From Agromyces ramosus (GTDB taxonomy: Bacteria; Actinomycetota; Actinomycetes; Actinomycetales; Microbacteriaceae), in contig NZ_JAUSYY010000001.1 of the NCBI RefSeq assembly GCF_030817175.1, forward strand, positions 3,472,001-3,536,000: a stretch of 64,000 bases of DNA, given 5' to 3'. Positions 17,341 to 26,258 of the stretch are shown piece by piece; positions within the stretch are counted from its first letter, which is position 1; every line of letters starts with the position of its first letter. Below the pieces are notes generated by a model that saw only the letters and a list, made by a program, of their open reading frames with translations, had not been told where the DNA came from and made no database searches. The translations under genes and the position numbers were made by a program.

Positions 17341-17451
17341 CCGGCGGCAAGACCTCTGGCTGCAAACGATTCGATAACAGTTCACGCGGCGTTTCTCGGA
17401 GCGCATACCCCGCCACGTATGGTCGAAGTCAATCCTGGGGAGGAGGAGCGC

Positions 17452-18570
17452 GTGGCACGACGGCACCTGTATCGAGCCAACACGGCGAGCGTCGCGGGGG
17501 CGGCACTCGCCGAGGCCACCGAGCTCGACACCGATCTGGCACGAACGTCCGTCGCCGGTGTCGAGGTGACGGCAGCCGACGCGGCGATCCGTCACGCCTC
17601 ATCCTTGGGTGACACGCTCTCCTCGAACCCCATCTCCGGTCCGATCACCGTGCCGTGCCGCGTTGCCATCGGCGAGACCGGCATCGAGGCGCATCCGCTC
17701 GCTCTGGGTGGCAGCACCTTCGGGTGGACGCTCGGACCCGAAGCGGCCTTCGATGTGCTCGACCGTTACGCCGGGGTCGGCGGAACGCTCGTCGACACCG
17801 CCGACAGCTACGCGGCCGGCCGCAGCGAATCGATCATCGGCACGTGGATGGACTCCCGCGGCACGCGCGACCGCATGACCGTCATGACGAAGGTCGGGCG
17901 TCACCCCGACCACCGCGGCCTCGGCCCGGTCGACCTCACAGCGGCCGTCGACGACTCGCTCACGCGGCTCCGCACCGACCGCATCGACGTGCTGTACTTC
18001 CACGGCGACGACCCCATGGTCCCGCTCGAGGAGAGCCTCGGCGCGGTCGACGCGCTCATCGCCGCGGGCAAGGTGGGCGTGATCGGCGCCTCCGACTTCT
18101 CGCCCGAACGACTCATCGAGGCTCGGGTCCTCGCCGCCAACGGGCTGCCGCGGTTCCAGCTGCTCACCGCGAGGTACAACCTCATGGACCGTCTCCCGTT
18201 CGAGGGTGCGCCCGAACTCGTCGCGCACGCGCAGGGACTGGCCGTCCTGCCCTATTTCGGACTTGCGAACGGATTCCTCGGCGGGCAAGTACGGCGTCGG
18301 GCCGACGTGCGCCACGACGCACGCGGGGCCCGGCAGGCCCGCCACCTCGGGCGGCGCGGCCACCGCGTGCTCACCGCGGTCGACGAGATCGCCTTCGCGC
18401 ACGGCGTGCAGCCGGCGACCATCGCGCTCGCATGGCTGCTCGCCAAGCCGACGGTCGTCGCACCGGTCGTGAGCGCGAGCCGGCCCGACCAGGTCGACGC
18501 GCTCGTCGCCGCGGCATCCGTCGAGCTGCAGCGCTCGGAGCTCGTCGAACTCGACCGCGCTTCAACCTGA
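17452..18570 (+). CDS. Aldo/keto reductase with an N-terminal extension
   Basis: An AKR-family NADPH oxidoreductase of 372 residues. The barrel begins near residue 68 (GIEAHPLALGGSTFGW) and shows LVDTADSYAAGRSESIIG with the catalytic Asp/Tyr, VMTKVGR with the catalytic Lys, and the dinucleotide region VAPVVSASRPDQVDAL. About 65 residues precede the barrel and look unlike other AKRs; a GTG near 17650 would start right at the domain. GTG 17452 is chosen because an excellent GGGGAGGAGGAG (17437–17448) sits just upstream. Where most homologues have GFLTGKY this protein reads GFLGGQV, an odd local change but with the frame intact afterwards. Substrate unknown. Confidence 0.8.
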   Translation: MARRHLYRANTASVAGAALAEATELDTDLARTSVAGVEVTAADAAIRHASSLGDTLSSNPISGPITVPCRVAIGETGIEAHPLALGGSTFGWTLGPEAAFDVLDRYAGVGGTLVDTADSYAAGRSESIIGTWMDSRGTRDRMTVMTKVGRHPDHRGLGPVDLTAAVDDSLTRLRTDRIDVLYFHGDDPMVPLEESLGAVDALIAAGKVGVIGASDFSPERLIEARVLAANGLPRFQLLTARYNLMDRLPFEGAPELVAHAQGLAVLPYFGLANGFLGGQVRRRADVRHDARGARQARHLGRRGHRVLTAVDEIAFAHGVQPATIALAWLLAKPTVVAPVVSASRPDQVDALVAAASVELQRSELVELDRAST

Positions 18571-18643
18571 CGCCACGCCGAGCGGCTCGCCGTGCCGCAT
18601 CCGACCCGCGCGTTCCCGACGCCGGTGCCATAGGCTGTTCACG

Positions 18644-20029
18644 ATGAACGGCGCCGTCGACCTCCCTCTCGGCACGTCCGAACTCTCCTTCCAGGCGGCG
18701 GGCGACTCGCGCGTACGGCGCAGCATCCTCCCCTCTGGCGTGCGGGTGCTCAGCGAACAGGTGCCGGGCAGCCGCAGCGTCACGGTCGGCTTCTGGGTCG
18801 CCGTGGGCTCCCGCGACGAGCAGCGCGCCGAAGCCGCCCACCCGGCGACCTACGGGTCGACGCACTTCCTCGAGCACCTGCTGTTCAAGGGCACCGCGAC
18901 GCGCACGGCACTCGACATCGCGATCTCGTTCGACGCGGTCGGCGGTGAGCACAATGCCATGACCGCCAAGGAATACACCTGCTACTACGCGAAGGTGCAG
19001 GATCGAGAGCTCCCCATGGCCGTCGAGGTGCTCGCCGACATGTTCACCTCCTCGCTCCTCGACCCCGACGAGTTCGAGAACGAGCGCGGCGTCATCCTCG
19101 AAGAACTCTCGATGGCCGGCGACGACCCAGCCGACGTGGCGAACGAGCGGTTCTTCGAAGCGGTGCTGGGGGAGCATCCGCTCGGTCGCCCGATCGGCGG
19201 CAGCCCCGAGGCGATCCGGCTCGCCACCCGCGACGCCGTGTGGGAGCACTACCGGGCCAACTACCGGCCCAGTGACCTCGTGGTCACGGTCGCCGGCGCC
19301 GTCGACCACGACGTGCTCGTCGCCGAGCTCGAGCGCGCGCTCACGACCTCCGGCTGGGACCTCTCGGTCACGGATGCCCCGGTCGAACGTCGTTCGCCGG
19401 GCAGCTCGCCGCTCGCGGTCGGCCGCCCCCTCACCGTCGTCGAGCGGCCCAACGAGCAGGTGAACCTGCTGCTCGGCGTTCCGGGCCTCGTCGCAACCGA
19501 CGAGCGACGCTCGACCATGAGCGTGCTCAACGCGATCTTCGGGTCGGGCATGTCGTCGCGGCTCTTCCAGCAGGTCCGCGAGCGTCGCGGACTCGCCTAC
19601 TCGGTGTACTCGTTCGCGCCCGCCTACTCCGACGCGGGGCTGTTCGGCATGTACGCCGGGTGCGCACCGGCCAAGGCCGGCAACGTCGCCGAGCTCATGC
19701 GCGCCGAACTCGAACGGCTCGCCGAGCACGGCGTCACCGCCGACGAGCTCGCGCGTGCGGGGGGCCAGCTCGCGGGTGCCTCGGCGCTCGCCCTCGAGGA
19801 CTCCGACACGCGGATGTCCCGCCTCGGGCGCGCCGAGCTCACCCTCGGCGAGTTCGTCGACCTCGACGAGGCGCTGCGCCGCATCGCACTCGTCACCGAA
19901 GACGACGTCCGGACGCTCGCGGCCGACCTCGCCGCCCGGCCGTTCTCGCTCGTCGCCGTCGGCGCGATCGACGAGTCGGCGTTCCGCACCGCGGTCGACC
20001 AGGCCGCCCCGAGCATCGACGTCGCCTGA
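18644..20029 (+). CDS. M16-family zinc metallopeptidase (processing-peptidase-like)
   Basis: A 461-residue M16B peptidase. The inverted zinc motif HFLEH (H74, E77, H78) lies in the N-half, with a downstream NERGVILEELSM segment giving the third ligand (E). The second half contains the inactive-type domain with RERRGLAYSVYSF. Family members cut peptides in a closed chamber in the cytoplasm. A TAGGCT box (18631–18636) stands 7 nt before the ATG and there is no Shine-Dalgarno, so the mRNA is probably leaderless. In many actinobacteria this gene lies close to polynucleotide phosphorylase and dapB; here dapB follows 1.2 kb later. Confidence 0.88.
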   Translation: MNGAVDLPLGTSELSFQAAGDSRVRRSILPSGVRVLSEQVPGSRSVTVGFWVAVGSRDEQRAEAAHPATYGSTHFLEHLLFKGTATRTALDIAISFDAVGGEHNAMTAKEYTCYYAKVQDRELPMAVEVLADMFTSSLLDPDEFENERGVILEELSMAGDDPADVANERFFEAVLGEHPLGRPIGGSPEAIRLATRDAVWEHYRANYRPSDLVVTVAGAVDHDVLVAELERALTTSGWDLSVTDAPVERRSPGSSPLAVGRPLTVVERPNEQVNLLLGVPGLVATDERRSTMSVLNAIFGSGMSSRLFQQVRERRGLAYSVYSFAPAYSDAGLFGMYAGCAPAKAGNVAELMRAELERLAEHGVTADELARAGGQLAGASALALEDSDTRMSRLGRAELTLGEFVDLDEALRRIALVTEDDVRTLAADLAARPFSLVAVGAIDESAFRTAVDQAAPSIDVA

Positions 20030-20059
20030 GCGGCCCGAGCAGTACAGGAACCGATACAC

Positions 20060-20662
20060 GTGCCACACCACCTCTACCTCGTCCGCCACGGCGAACAGCT
20101 CGATGCCGAGCACGGCATGCCCGACGGACCCTTGTCACCCAGAGGCAGGCGTCAGGCCGAACTCCTCGGCGAGCGGCTCGGCGGCATCCCGTTCGACAAC
20201 GCGTGGCACTCGCCCCTTCAGCGGGCCACCGAGACGGCAGCGATCATCGCGGCGAAGATGCCGGCCCTGAACCCCGAGCCGTCGGCGTTGCTGTTCGACT
20301 GCATCCCGTCGGGTCCCGCACCCGAGACGCCGAAGGTGTACGACCCGTTCTTCGGGTCGGTGACCGAGGCCGAGATCGAGGCCGGCAGCGCGCAGATGGC
20401 CGACGCCCGCGCCGAGTTCCTGCGCGGTCACCGCGAAGACCGGCACGACCTCCTCATCACGCACAACTTCGTGATCGGCTGGTTCGTGCGCGAAGTGCTC
20501 GACGCACCGGCCTGGCGCTGGGTCGGCATCAACCAGGCCAACTGCGGGCTCACGGTACTGACCCAGCGGTCGGGCAGGCCATGGAACCTCGTCACGCACA
20601 ACGACCTCGCGCACCTGCCGCCCGAGCTGCGCACCGGACTCCCTGAGGCCTACGGCGTCTGA
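20060..20662 (+). CDS. Histidine phosphatase family protein
   Basis: A 200-residue phosphoglycerate-mutase-like phosphatase. The catalytic RHGE motif is at residues 9–12, followed by the family LSPRGRRQAELLGERL helix. A second histidine occurs in LLITHNFVIGWFV. The protein would form a phosphohistidine intermediate; the substrate is unknown. Start GTG 20060 has AGGAA at 20046–20050. It lies 30 bp after the M16 peptidase and probably shares its transcript. It converges on a GNAT gene with a 16-bp gap. Confidence 0.82.
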   Translation: MPHHLYLVRHGEQLDAEHGMPDGPLSPRGRRQAELLGERLGGIPFDNAWHSPLQRATETAAIIAAKMPALNPEPSALLFDCIPSGPAPETPKVYDPFFGSVTEAEIEAGSAQMADARAEFLRGHREDRHDLLITHNFVIGWFVREVLDAPAWRWVGINQANCGLTVLTQRSGRPWNLVTHNDLAHLPPELRTGLPEAYGV

Positions 20663-20678
20663 CCCGCCGTCCGGGCGG

Positions 20679-21158
20679 TCAGTCGAGGCGCTTGCCGAAC
20701 CAGTGCGTCGCGTTCGGGTTCGCGTTGTACGGCTCGACCTCGGTGTATCCGCTCGAGCGGTAGAGGGCCCCGGCCGCTTCGAGGCTGGCATTCGTGTCGA
20801 GCACGACCTCCTGGGCGCCGAGCTCATGCGCCCGCCGCTCGAGTTCCGCGAGCAGTCGGCGTCCCTCGCCGTGCCCGCGCGCCGTGGGCGCGAGCCACAG
20901 GTGCTTCACCTCGAAGCGCACCTCGTTGGTGTCTGGGCGTCGCTGGATGCGGCGAACCCCGCCGCAACCCACCGCCTCGTCGCCATCGTCGACGATGAGG
21001 AACACGCCGGCCGGGGGAGTGAACTGCGCGCTCGACGGCCACGTGGGCGAGTACGCGCCCTGTGTGGCGGGGAACCCGGCCGCGCGCTCGGCGAAGTACG
21101 CCTCGAGCAGGGCGTGCCCGTCGGCATCGGTGACGTCGGCCTCTCGGAAGCGCAGCAT
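20679..21158 (-). CDS. GNAT-family N-acetyltransferase
   Basis: A 159-residue GNAT protein. The core is VRFEVKHLWLAPTARGHGEGRRLLAELERRA, containing the acetyl-CoA loop (ARGHGEGRRLL), followed by VVLDTNASLEAAGALYRSSGY. Its substrate is not predictable. It diverges from dapB across a 90-bp gap and converges on the histidine phosphatase. Confidence 0.82.
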   Translation of the reverse strand: MLRFREADVTDADGHALLEAYFAERAAGFPATQGAYSPTWPSSAQFTPPAGVFLIVDDGDEAVGCGGVRRIQRRPDTNEVRFEVKHLWLAPTARGHGEGRRLLAELERRAHELGAQEVVLDTNASLEAAGALYRSSGYTEVEPYNANPNATHWFGKRLD

Positions 21159-21247
21159 GCTCCAAGCCTATTCGTGTCCGAGGTGGCGGCATTCCGGTCG
21201 GATGCCTCCGCAACCCTCCCGCACGGTGCCTTGGTAGGGTGAGTGCC

Positions 21248-21994
21248 GTGACGATACGGGTGGCCGTGGCCGGTGCGACGGGCAAGATGGGCAAGCTGGC
21301 AGTGCGGCTCATCGAGGCATCCGACGATCTCGAATTGCATGCGGCGCTCGACTCGCGCTCGAGCCTCGACGAGATGCTCGGCGCGGACGTGGCGCTCGAT
21401 GTCACGCACCCGGGTGCCAGCGCCGGCATCGTCGAGTTCGCGACCGGTGCGGGAATCCCGATCGTCGTCGGCACGTCGGGCTGGTCGAGCGACCGCATCG
21501 CCGAGATCACCCGCTTCGTGCGCGGCCACGCCGACGCCGGCGCCGTGCTCTTCATCCCGAACTTCTCGGTCGGCAGCGTGCTCGGCACCGCGTTCGCAAC
21601 CCTCGCCGCGCGCTTCTTCGACTCGATCGAGATCGTCGAGGCGCATCACGCGAGCAAGGTCGACTCGCCGTCGGGCACCGCGGTGCGCACCGCCGAGCTC
21701 ATCGGCGCCGCCCGCGGCGATGCCGGGCCCGTCGCGGCGCCGCACACCGACCAGCGCGCCCGCGGCCAGCTCGTGTCGGGCGTGCCCGTGCACAGCCTGC
21801 GCATGTCGGGGCTCCTCGCCGAGCAACGCGTCGTCTTCGGCGGCGAGGGCGAGACACTCACGATCACGCACTCGACGCTCTCACCGACCTCGTACGAGGC
21901 GGGCATCCTGCTGGCGCTCCGCAGCGCGCCCGAGGCCGACGGCGTGCTCGTGGGGCTCGATGCCCTGCTCGACCTCGGCCTCCCTACGCGATGA
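21248..21994 (+). CDS. dapB: 4-hydroxy-tetrahydrodipicolinate reductase
   Basis: A 248-residue DapB of lysine/diaminopimelate synthesis. The N-terminal Rossmann loop is VAGATGKMG and the nucleotide site shows VGTSGW. The catalytic HHASKVDSPSGTA motif carries the His/Lys pair. It reduces the dapA product with NAD(P)H; dapA (26259) and dapF (39341) are also in the window, making three pathway steps. Two GTG codons compete: 21239 and 21248. A TAGGGT box (21235–21240) ends 7 nt before 21248, pointing to a leaderless transcript that begins there. The next gene overlaps the stop by 4 bp. Confidence 0.94.
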   Translation: MTIRVAVAGATGKMGKLAVRLIEASDDLELHAALDSRSSLDEMLGADVALDVTHPGASAGIVEFATGAGIPIVVGTSGWSSDRIAEITRFVRGHADAGAVLFIPNFSVGSVLGTAFATLAARFFDSIEIVEAHHASKVDSPSGTAVRTAELIGAARGDAGPVAAPHTDQRARGQLVSGVPVHSLRMSGLLAEQRVVFGGEGETLTITHSTLSPTSYEAGILLALRSAPEADGVLVGLDALLDLGLPTR

Positions 21995-22431
21995 CCGCGA
22001 AGTACAGCGCGCTCCTGATGGCCGCGCTGCTCGCGGTCTACGTGGTGCTCGTCGGCTGGCGTGCCGTGCAGTTCGTCTCGACCGGAGAGCCGGTCGGTGT
22101 GGCCATGGGCATCGCCCTCATCGTGCTGCCGATCATCGCGGCGTGGGCCATCTGGCGCGAACTCGCGTTCGGCATCCGCTCGCAGGCGCTCGTGAAGCGG
22201 CTCGACGCCGAAGGCGGTCTCGACCTCGGACTCCCGCTATTGCCGAGCGGTCGCCCCGAGCGTTCCGCGGCCACCGCGGCCTTCGACGGCTTCCGCGCCG
22301 ATGTCGACGCCGAGCCGGCATCGTGGCGCGCGTGGTTGCGACTCGGCCTCGCCTACGACGCCGCCGGCGACCGCCGGCGTGCCCGACAGGCCGTGCGGAA
22401 GGCTATCGAACTGGAGCGCGCCGCCCGCTGA
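21991..22431 (+). CDS. Small membrane-anchored TPR-like protein
   Basis: A 146-residue protein with two N-terminal membrane segments (about residues 7–28 and 37–58). A soluble tail follows, ending in a tetratricopeptide-like helix pair (WLRLGLAYDAAGDRRRARQAVRKAIEL). It is translationally coupled to dapB (ATGA at 21991). I do not recognise a named function; proteins of this shape often follow dapB in Microbacteriaceae as unnamed membrane proteins. Its 3' end overlaps the convergent TIGR01777 gene by 29 bp. Confidence 0.75.
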   Translation: MTAKYSALLMAALLAVYVVLVGWRAVQFVSTGEPVGVAMGIALIVLPIIAAWAIWRELAFGIRSQALVKRLDAEGGLDLGLPLLPSGRPERSAATAAFDGFRADVDAEPASWRAWLRLGLAYDAAGDRRRARQAVRKAIELERAAR

Positions 22432-23308
22432 GCATCGTCTCGAGTGCCGCCTCGACGGTGGCGTGCCGGAATCGGTAGCCGTCGTCGATGAGCCGCTGCG
22501 GGCGCACCTTCTGGCTCGAGAGCAGCAGTTCGTCGGCGGCACGACCCAGCGCGATCTCGAGCATTCGCTCGGGAACCGTGAACGCGTAGGGCCGGTGCAT
22601 CTGCTCGGCCATCGCGGTCATGATGCGGTCGGCCGTCGCTGGGGTGGGACCCGAGAGGTTGACCGGTCCCGCGACACGGGACGTGAGCAGGTGTGCGATC
22701 GCACCGACCTCGTCGTCGAGCGAGATCCACGGCCAGTGCTGGCCGCCCGTGCCGAGCCGTCCCGAGACGCCGAGACGTGTGAGGGTGCCCACCCGCTGCA
22801 TCGCCCCGCCATGACCGACCACGATGCCGGTGCGGAAGACGACGGTGCGCGTGGTTTCCGGGGCGAGGAAGGCCGCCGACTCCCACTTCGCGACGACATC
22901 GGAGAGGAAGCCGGTTCCGGCGCTCGAGTGCTCGGTCAGCAGCTCGCCGGGCCGATCACCGTAGTACCCGACGGCCGACGCGTTCAGCAGCACCGCCGGC
23001 GGGTTGCGGGCCTTGCGCATCGCGTCGGTGATGGTGCGGGTCGCGGCGACCCGGGAGTCGAGGATCTCGCCCCGGTACGAGCGCGTCCACGGCAGGCGGG
23101 CGAGCGAGGCACCCGAGAGGTTCACGACCGCGTCGACCCGGTCCATGACGGTGAACTCGATGATGCCGGCCGTCGGCGACCAGGATGCCTCGTCGGGACT
23201 CTGCGCCCGACGTCGCACGAGGCGCACCACCTCGTGCCCGTCGGCGAGGAGGCGCTCGACGAGCGCGGTACCGATGAAGCCGGACGCGCCGGCGACGAGC
23301 ACCCGCAC
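22403..23308 (-). CDS. TIGR01777-family NAD(P)-binding protein (YfcH-like epimerase fold)
   Basis: A 301-residue short-chain dehydrogenase/epimerase relative. It opens with the dinucleotide loop VAGASGFIG (residues 4–12) and has VNLSGASLA, ASAVGYYGDR (the YYGDR variant of the active-site YxxxK region) and a C-terminal DUF1731-type end near LSSQKVRPQRLIDDGYRFRH. The family's reaction is unknown. It is the last gene of a minus-strand group, 2 bp after OsmC. Confidence 0.87.
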   Translation of the reverse strand: MRVLVAGASGFIGTALVERLLADGHEVVRLVRRRAQSPDEASWSPTAGIIEFTVMDRVDAVVNLSGASLARLPWTRSYRGEILDSRVAATRTITDAMRKARNPPAVLLNASAVGYYGDRPGELLTEHSSAGTGFLSDVVAKWESAAFLAPETTRTVVFRTGIVVGHGGAMQRVGTLTRLGVSGRLGTGGQHWPWISLDDEVGAIAHLLTSRVAGPVNLSGPTPATADRIMTAMAEQMHRPYAFTVPERMLEIALGRAADELLLSSQKVRPQRLIDDGYRFRHATVEAALETMLSGRRAPVR

Positions 23309-23310
23309 CG

Positions 23311-23733
23311 TCAGGCGAGTTCGGCTTCGATCGTGATCGGGATGCTGAGCGCCTGGGAGATCGGGCAGTTGCGCTTCGCGTCTTCGGCGATCGCCTCGAA
23401 CTGCTCTTCAGAGATGCCGGGAACCCGCGCACTCACGAGCAGGTGACTGCCGAGCACGCCCTTGCCGGCCTCGAACGTGACGGCCGCGGTGGTCTGGATG
23501 CTCTCGGGCGGCGTGCCCGCCTGCGCGAGCGCGAGCGAGAGCGCCATCGAGAAGCACGACGAGTGCGCCGCGGCGAGCAGCTCCTCGGGGTTCGTCGTGT
23601 TCGCCTGCCCCTCGGATCGCGCCTTCCAGTTGACGGCGAACGTGGCGAGGCCCGACGAGTCGAGTGCGACGTTGCCGCCTCCCTCGAAGAGCGTGCCGGT
23701 CCAGACGGTGGTCGCTTCACTCGTGACTGCCAT
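23311..23733 (-). CDS. OsmC-family peroxiredoxin
   Basis: A 140-residue OsmC/Ohr-like hydroperoxide reductase. The two reactive cysteines are in AAHSSCFSMALS and KRNCPISQAL. The N-terminal half has the NPEELLAAAHSSCF core of the family. It reduces organic hydroperoxides with a dithiol donor, and a thioredoxin-like protein is encoded upstream on the same strand. A strong GAGGAGGA precedes the ATG, and on the minus strand a TAGGCT hexamer in the 54-bp spacer may be its own -10. Confidence 0.9.
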   Translation of the reverse strand: MAVTSEATTVWTGTLFEGGGNVALDSSGLATFAVNWKARSEGQANTTNPEELLAAAHSSCFSMALSLALAQAGTPPESIQTTAAVTFEAGKGVLGSHLLVSARVPGISEEQFEAIAEDAKRNCPISQALSIPITIEAELA

Positions 23734-23787
23734 GGGTCCTCCTCATCGAGCCGAGATCCCAGCCTAGCCCGCGACGACTCCGGTGTG

Positions 23788-24255
23788 TCAGGTCCTCGCG
23801 ATGACTCTGGCACGCACGAGCAGCAGGTAGATCTGGCATCCGAGGCAGTACCCGAACGCGGCGTTCAGGAAGGCGGCGACGAAGGCGAGCCCGGCGGCGA
23901 TCGGCACCGCGTTCTCGACCCCGAACGCGCCCAGGATGACGCCGGCGACGGTCACCACGAACCCGACGGCCTGGGCGAACGTCGGTGGGCGCGGATCCTC
24001 GAGGTCGGCCGGCGGCGCGAGCCGGGGGCGCACGAGCCGCTGAAAGATCACGCCGAAGGGGTTGCGGCGCACGCCGGCCACGGCGCTCCACGCGAAGACG
24101 GCGCTGAGCGCGGCGAGCAGGACCCAGGCGGCGAGTTCCGCTCCTCCGACGGCGAGCACGACGGTCGCGAGCAACAGCGTCGCGGTGATCGCTGCAGCGA
24201 ATCGCGGGCCGCGCGGGTCGATGCCGGCGGGTTCGGCTGCTTCAGTGCTGGACAT
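23788..24255 (-). CDS. DUF4395 membrane protein
   Basis: A 155-residue protein with four hydrophobic segments, two per half (about 25–45, 48–62, 97–120, 122–142). The GYCLGCQIY motif near the C-terminus matches DUF4395 and resembles a redox or metal-binding CxxC. DUF4395 genes commonly neighbour thioredoxins and sulfurtransferases, as here; a role in thiol or sulfur trafficking at the membrane is a guess. The ATG at 24255 has GGAGGA upstream and overlaps the thioredoxin gene by 14 bp. Confidence 0.82.
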   Translation of the reverse strand: MSSTEAAEPAGIDPRGPRFAAAITATLLLATVVLAVGGAELAAWVLLAALSAVFAWSAVAGVRRNPFGVIFQRLVRPRLAPPADLEDPRPPTFAQAVGFVVTVAGVILGAFGVENAVPIAAGLAFVAAFLNAAFGYCLGCQIYLLLVRARVIART

Positions 24256-24706
24256 GGGTCCTCCCGGTGAGGGTGTCGAGATGGCGGCGCACCGCGGCGG
24301 CACGAGGGACGCCGCCGATGCGGGCGGTGAGCGCGCCATCGGCGCCCAGGATCAAGGTCGTCGGCGTCTGCAGCACCGCGAACCGGGCCGCGAGGTCGGC
24401 GCGGTGCGTGAGGTCGATCTCGACGTGGCGCACCCCGTCGTAGTCACCCGCGACGGCCGAGAGTTGCCGAGCGGTCGGGCGGCAGCCGCTGCAGTACTCC
24501 GTCGAGAACTGCACGAGCGTGGCCCGGTCTCCGAGCGTGTCGGCGTCGAGGTCGAGCGCAGCGGCGGCACTCGTGCCGGCAGGGCCGGGGGCGGCCGTGC
24601 CGGAGGCGACACGCACCCGGCCGGTGCGCGCCTTCCAGACGAGCCCGACCGCGGTCGCGGCCGCGAGCAGCGCGACGCCCGCGATGAGTGCAGCCGGCCA
24701 GTCCAT
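24242..24706 (-). CDS. Membrane-anchored thioredoxin-family protein
   Basis: A 154-residue protein with one N-terminal membrane helix (about residues 5–24) and a thioredoxin fold outside the membrane. The active-site motif is EYCSGCRPT (CxxC) and the cis-Pro loop is LQTPTTLIL. It probably reduces or oxidises exported thiols. It leads the minus-strand group thioredoxin–DUF4395–OsmC–TIGR01777, with the first two overlapping. The gap to the divergent thyA holds promoters for both directions. Confidence 0.85.
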   Translation of the reverse strand: MDWPAALIAGVALLAAATAVGLVWKARTGRVRVASGTAAPGPAGTSAAAALDLDADTLGDRATLVQFSTEYCSGCRPTARQLSAVAGDYDGVRHVEIDLTHRADLAARFAVLQTPTTLILGADGALTARIGGVPRAAAVRRHLDTLTGRTHVQH

Positions 24707-24825
24707 GCGGTGATGCTACGTGGGGCGGATGCCCCGCCGGCGGTGTGTGACGGACGATGACGGGCTGCCGCGGCGCGCGCCGGGGCATCAGCTCGCTGTC
24801 GGCGGGCGGGGTTACGATCGACCCG

Positions 24826-25635
24826 ATGGCCGAGACGATTCCCACGCCCTACGAAGACCTGCTGCGCGATGTGCTCGAGCACGGCACGCACAAGACCGAT
24901 CGCACCGGCACGGGCACGCGCAGCGTGTTCGGGCGCCAGCTGCGGTTCGACCTCTCGCAGGGCTTCCCGCTCGTCACCACGAAGCGCGTGCACTTCAAGT
25001 CGATCGCCTACGAGCTGCTGTGGTTCCTACAGGGCTCGTCGAACGTCGGCTGGTTGCGCGAGCACGGGGTCACCATCTGGGACGAGTGGGCGGATGCCTC
25101 GGGCGAGCTCGGTCCCGTCTACGGCGTGCAGTGGCGCTCGTGGCCGACGCCCTCGGGCGAGGTCATCGACCAGATCTCGCAGGTCGTCGAGCAGATCCGC
25201 ACGAATCCCGACTCACGCCGGCTCATCGTGTCGGCGTGGAACCCCGCCGACATCCCCGACATGGCGCTCGCTCCCTGCCACGCGCTGTTCCAGTTCTACG
25301 TGGCCGACGGCAAGCTCTCGTGCCAGCTCTACCAGCGCAGTGCCGACCTCTTCCTCGGGGTCCCGTTCAACATCGCGTCGTACGCGCTGCTCACCCACAT
25401 GGTGGCCGAGCAGACCGGGCTCGAGGTCGGCGACTTCGTCTGGACCGGCGGCGACTGCCACATCTACGACAACCACGTCGAGCAGGTGACCGAGCAGCTC
25501 ACGCGCACGCCCTTCCCGGCACCCACGCTGCGGTTCGCCCGCACGCCCGACTCGCTCTTCGGCTATGAGTTCGACGACTTCGTGGTGGAGGACTACCAGC
25601 ATCACCCGGCTATCCGTGCCGCGGTCGCCGTATGA
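24826..25635 (+). CDS. thyA: Thymidylate synthase
   Basis: A 269-residue ThyA, converting dUMP to dTMP with methylene-tetrahydrofolate. Visible motifs are KTDRTGTGT with the phosphate-binding Arg, [11 protein letters not shown], the catalytic cysteine C151 in [32 protein letters not shown] and HIYDNH. It is full length. A TACGAT box (24813–24818) lies 7 nt before ATG 24826 and there is no Shine-Dalgarno, so it looks leaderless. It overlaps folA by 4 bp, the usual thyA–folA pairing: ThyA makes dihydrofolate and FolA recycles it. Confidence 0.96.
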   Translation: MAETIPTPYEDLLRDVLEHGTHKTDRTGTGTRSVFGRQLRFDLSQGFPLVTTKRVHFKSIAYELLWFLQGSSNVGWLREHGVTIWDEWADASGELGPVYGVQWRSWPTPSGEVIDQISQVVEQIRTNPDSRRLIVSAWNPADIPDMALAPCHALFQFYVADGKLSCQLYQRSADLFLGVPFNIASYALLTHMVAEQTGLEVGDFVWTGGDCHIYDNHVEQVTEQLTRTPFPAPTLRFARTPDSLFGYEFDDFVVEDYQHHPAIRAAVAV

Positions 25636-26195
25636 GCGTTGCCGGCGACGTTGGCCGCTCGTCGCCCCGCGTGGGGCTCATCTGGGCCGAGGCCGAGGGC
25701 GGTGTCATCGGCCGCGACGGCGGCATGCCCTGGCACGTGCCCGAAGATCTCGCCCACTTCAAGCAGATCACCCTCGGTGCTCCGGTGATCATGGGCCGAA
25801 AGACCTGGGAGTCGTTGTCGCCGCGGTTCCGGCCGCTGCCCGGCCGCCGCAACATCGTCGTCACCCGGCGGGCCGACTGGTCCGCCGAGGGCGCCGAGAC
25901 CGCCGCATCGGGCGAGGCGGCACTCGAGCTCGCGGCCGAGGGCGACGACGAGTGGGTGTGGGTCATCGGAGGCGCCGAGCTGTTCACTGCGGTCGTCGAC
26001 CGAGCCGATCGGCTCGAGGTCACCGAGCTTCGCCACGACGACGGTGACGCCGGCGCGTTCGCGGCCGCCGAGGGCGACGTGCTCGCGCCGGCCATTCCCG
26101 CTCCCTTCCGGCTCACTGCCGCCGATCCACCCGAGGGTGCGCACGTCTCGCGCTCCGGCATCCGCTACCGCTTCCTCAGCTACGCCCGGGCCTGA
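25632..26195 (+). CDS. folA: Dihydrofolate reductase
   Basis: A 187-residue DHFR. The motifs are [31 protein letters not shown] (active-site loop and acidic residue), [11 protein letters not shown] for NADPH binding, and [10 protein letters not shown]. The start ATG at 25632 overlaps the thyA stop, so the two are translationally coupled. The acidic C-terminal loop ([14 protein letters not shown]) is longer than in short DHFRs. Confidence 0.95.
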   Translation: MSVAGDVGRSSPRVGLIWAEAEGGVIGRDGGMPWHVPEDLAHFKQITLGAPVIMGRKTWESLSPRFRPLPGRRNIVVTRRADWSAEGAETAASGEAALELAAEGDDEWVWVIGGAELFTAVVDRADRLEVTELRHDDGDAGAFAAAEGDVLAPAIPAPFRLTAADPPEGAHVSRSGIRYRFLSYARA

Positions 26196-26258
26196 GCTCC
26201 ACTCCCGCGGGGTGGCCTGCGCCGGATCGGGTGCGCGCGAACCGATACGCTGGAGGGC

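Noticed and set aside
18280..18360. Possible frameshift in the aldo/keto reductase (GGQV where GGKY is usual)
   Set aside because: The frame continues with proper AKR sequence afterwards, so substitutions explain it better.
19383..19398. LexA-like TCGAAC…GTTCG inside the M16 peptidase
   Set aside because: Spacing is 3 instead of 4 and it lies within a gene, far from any promoter.
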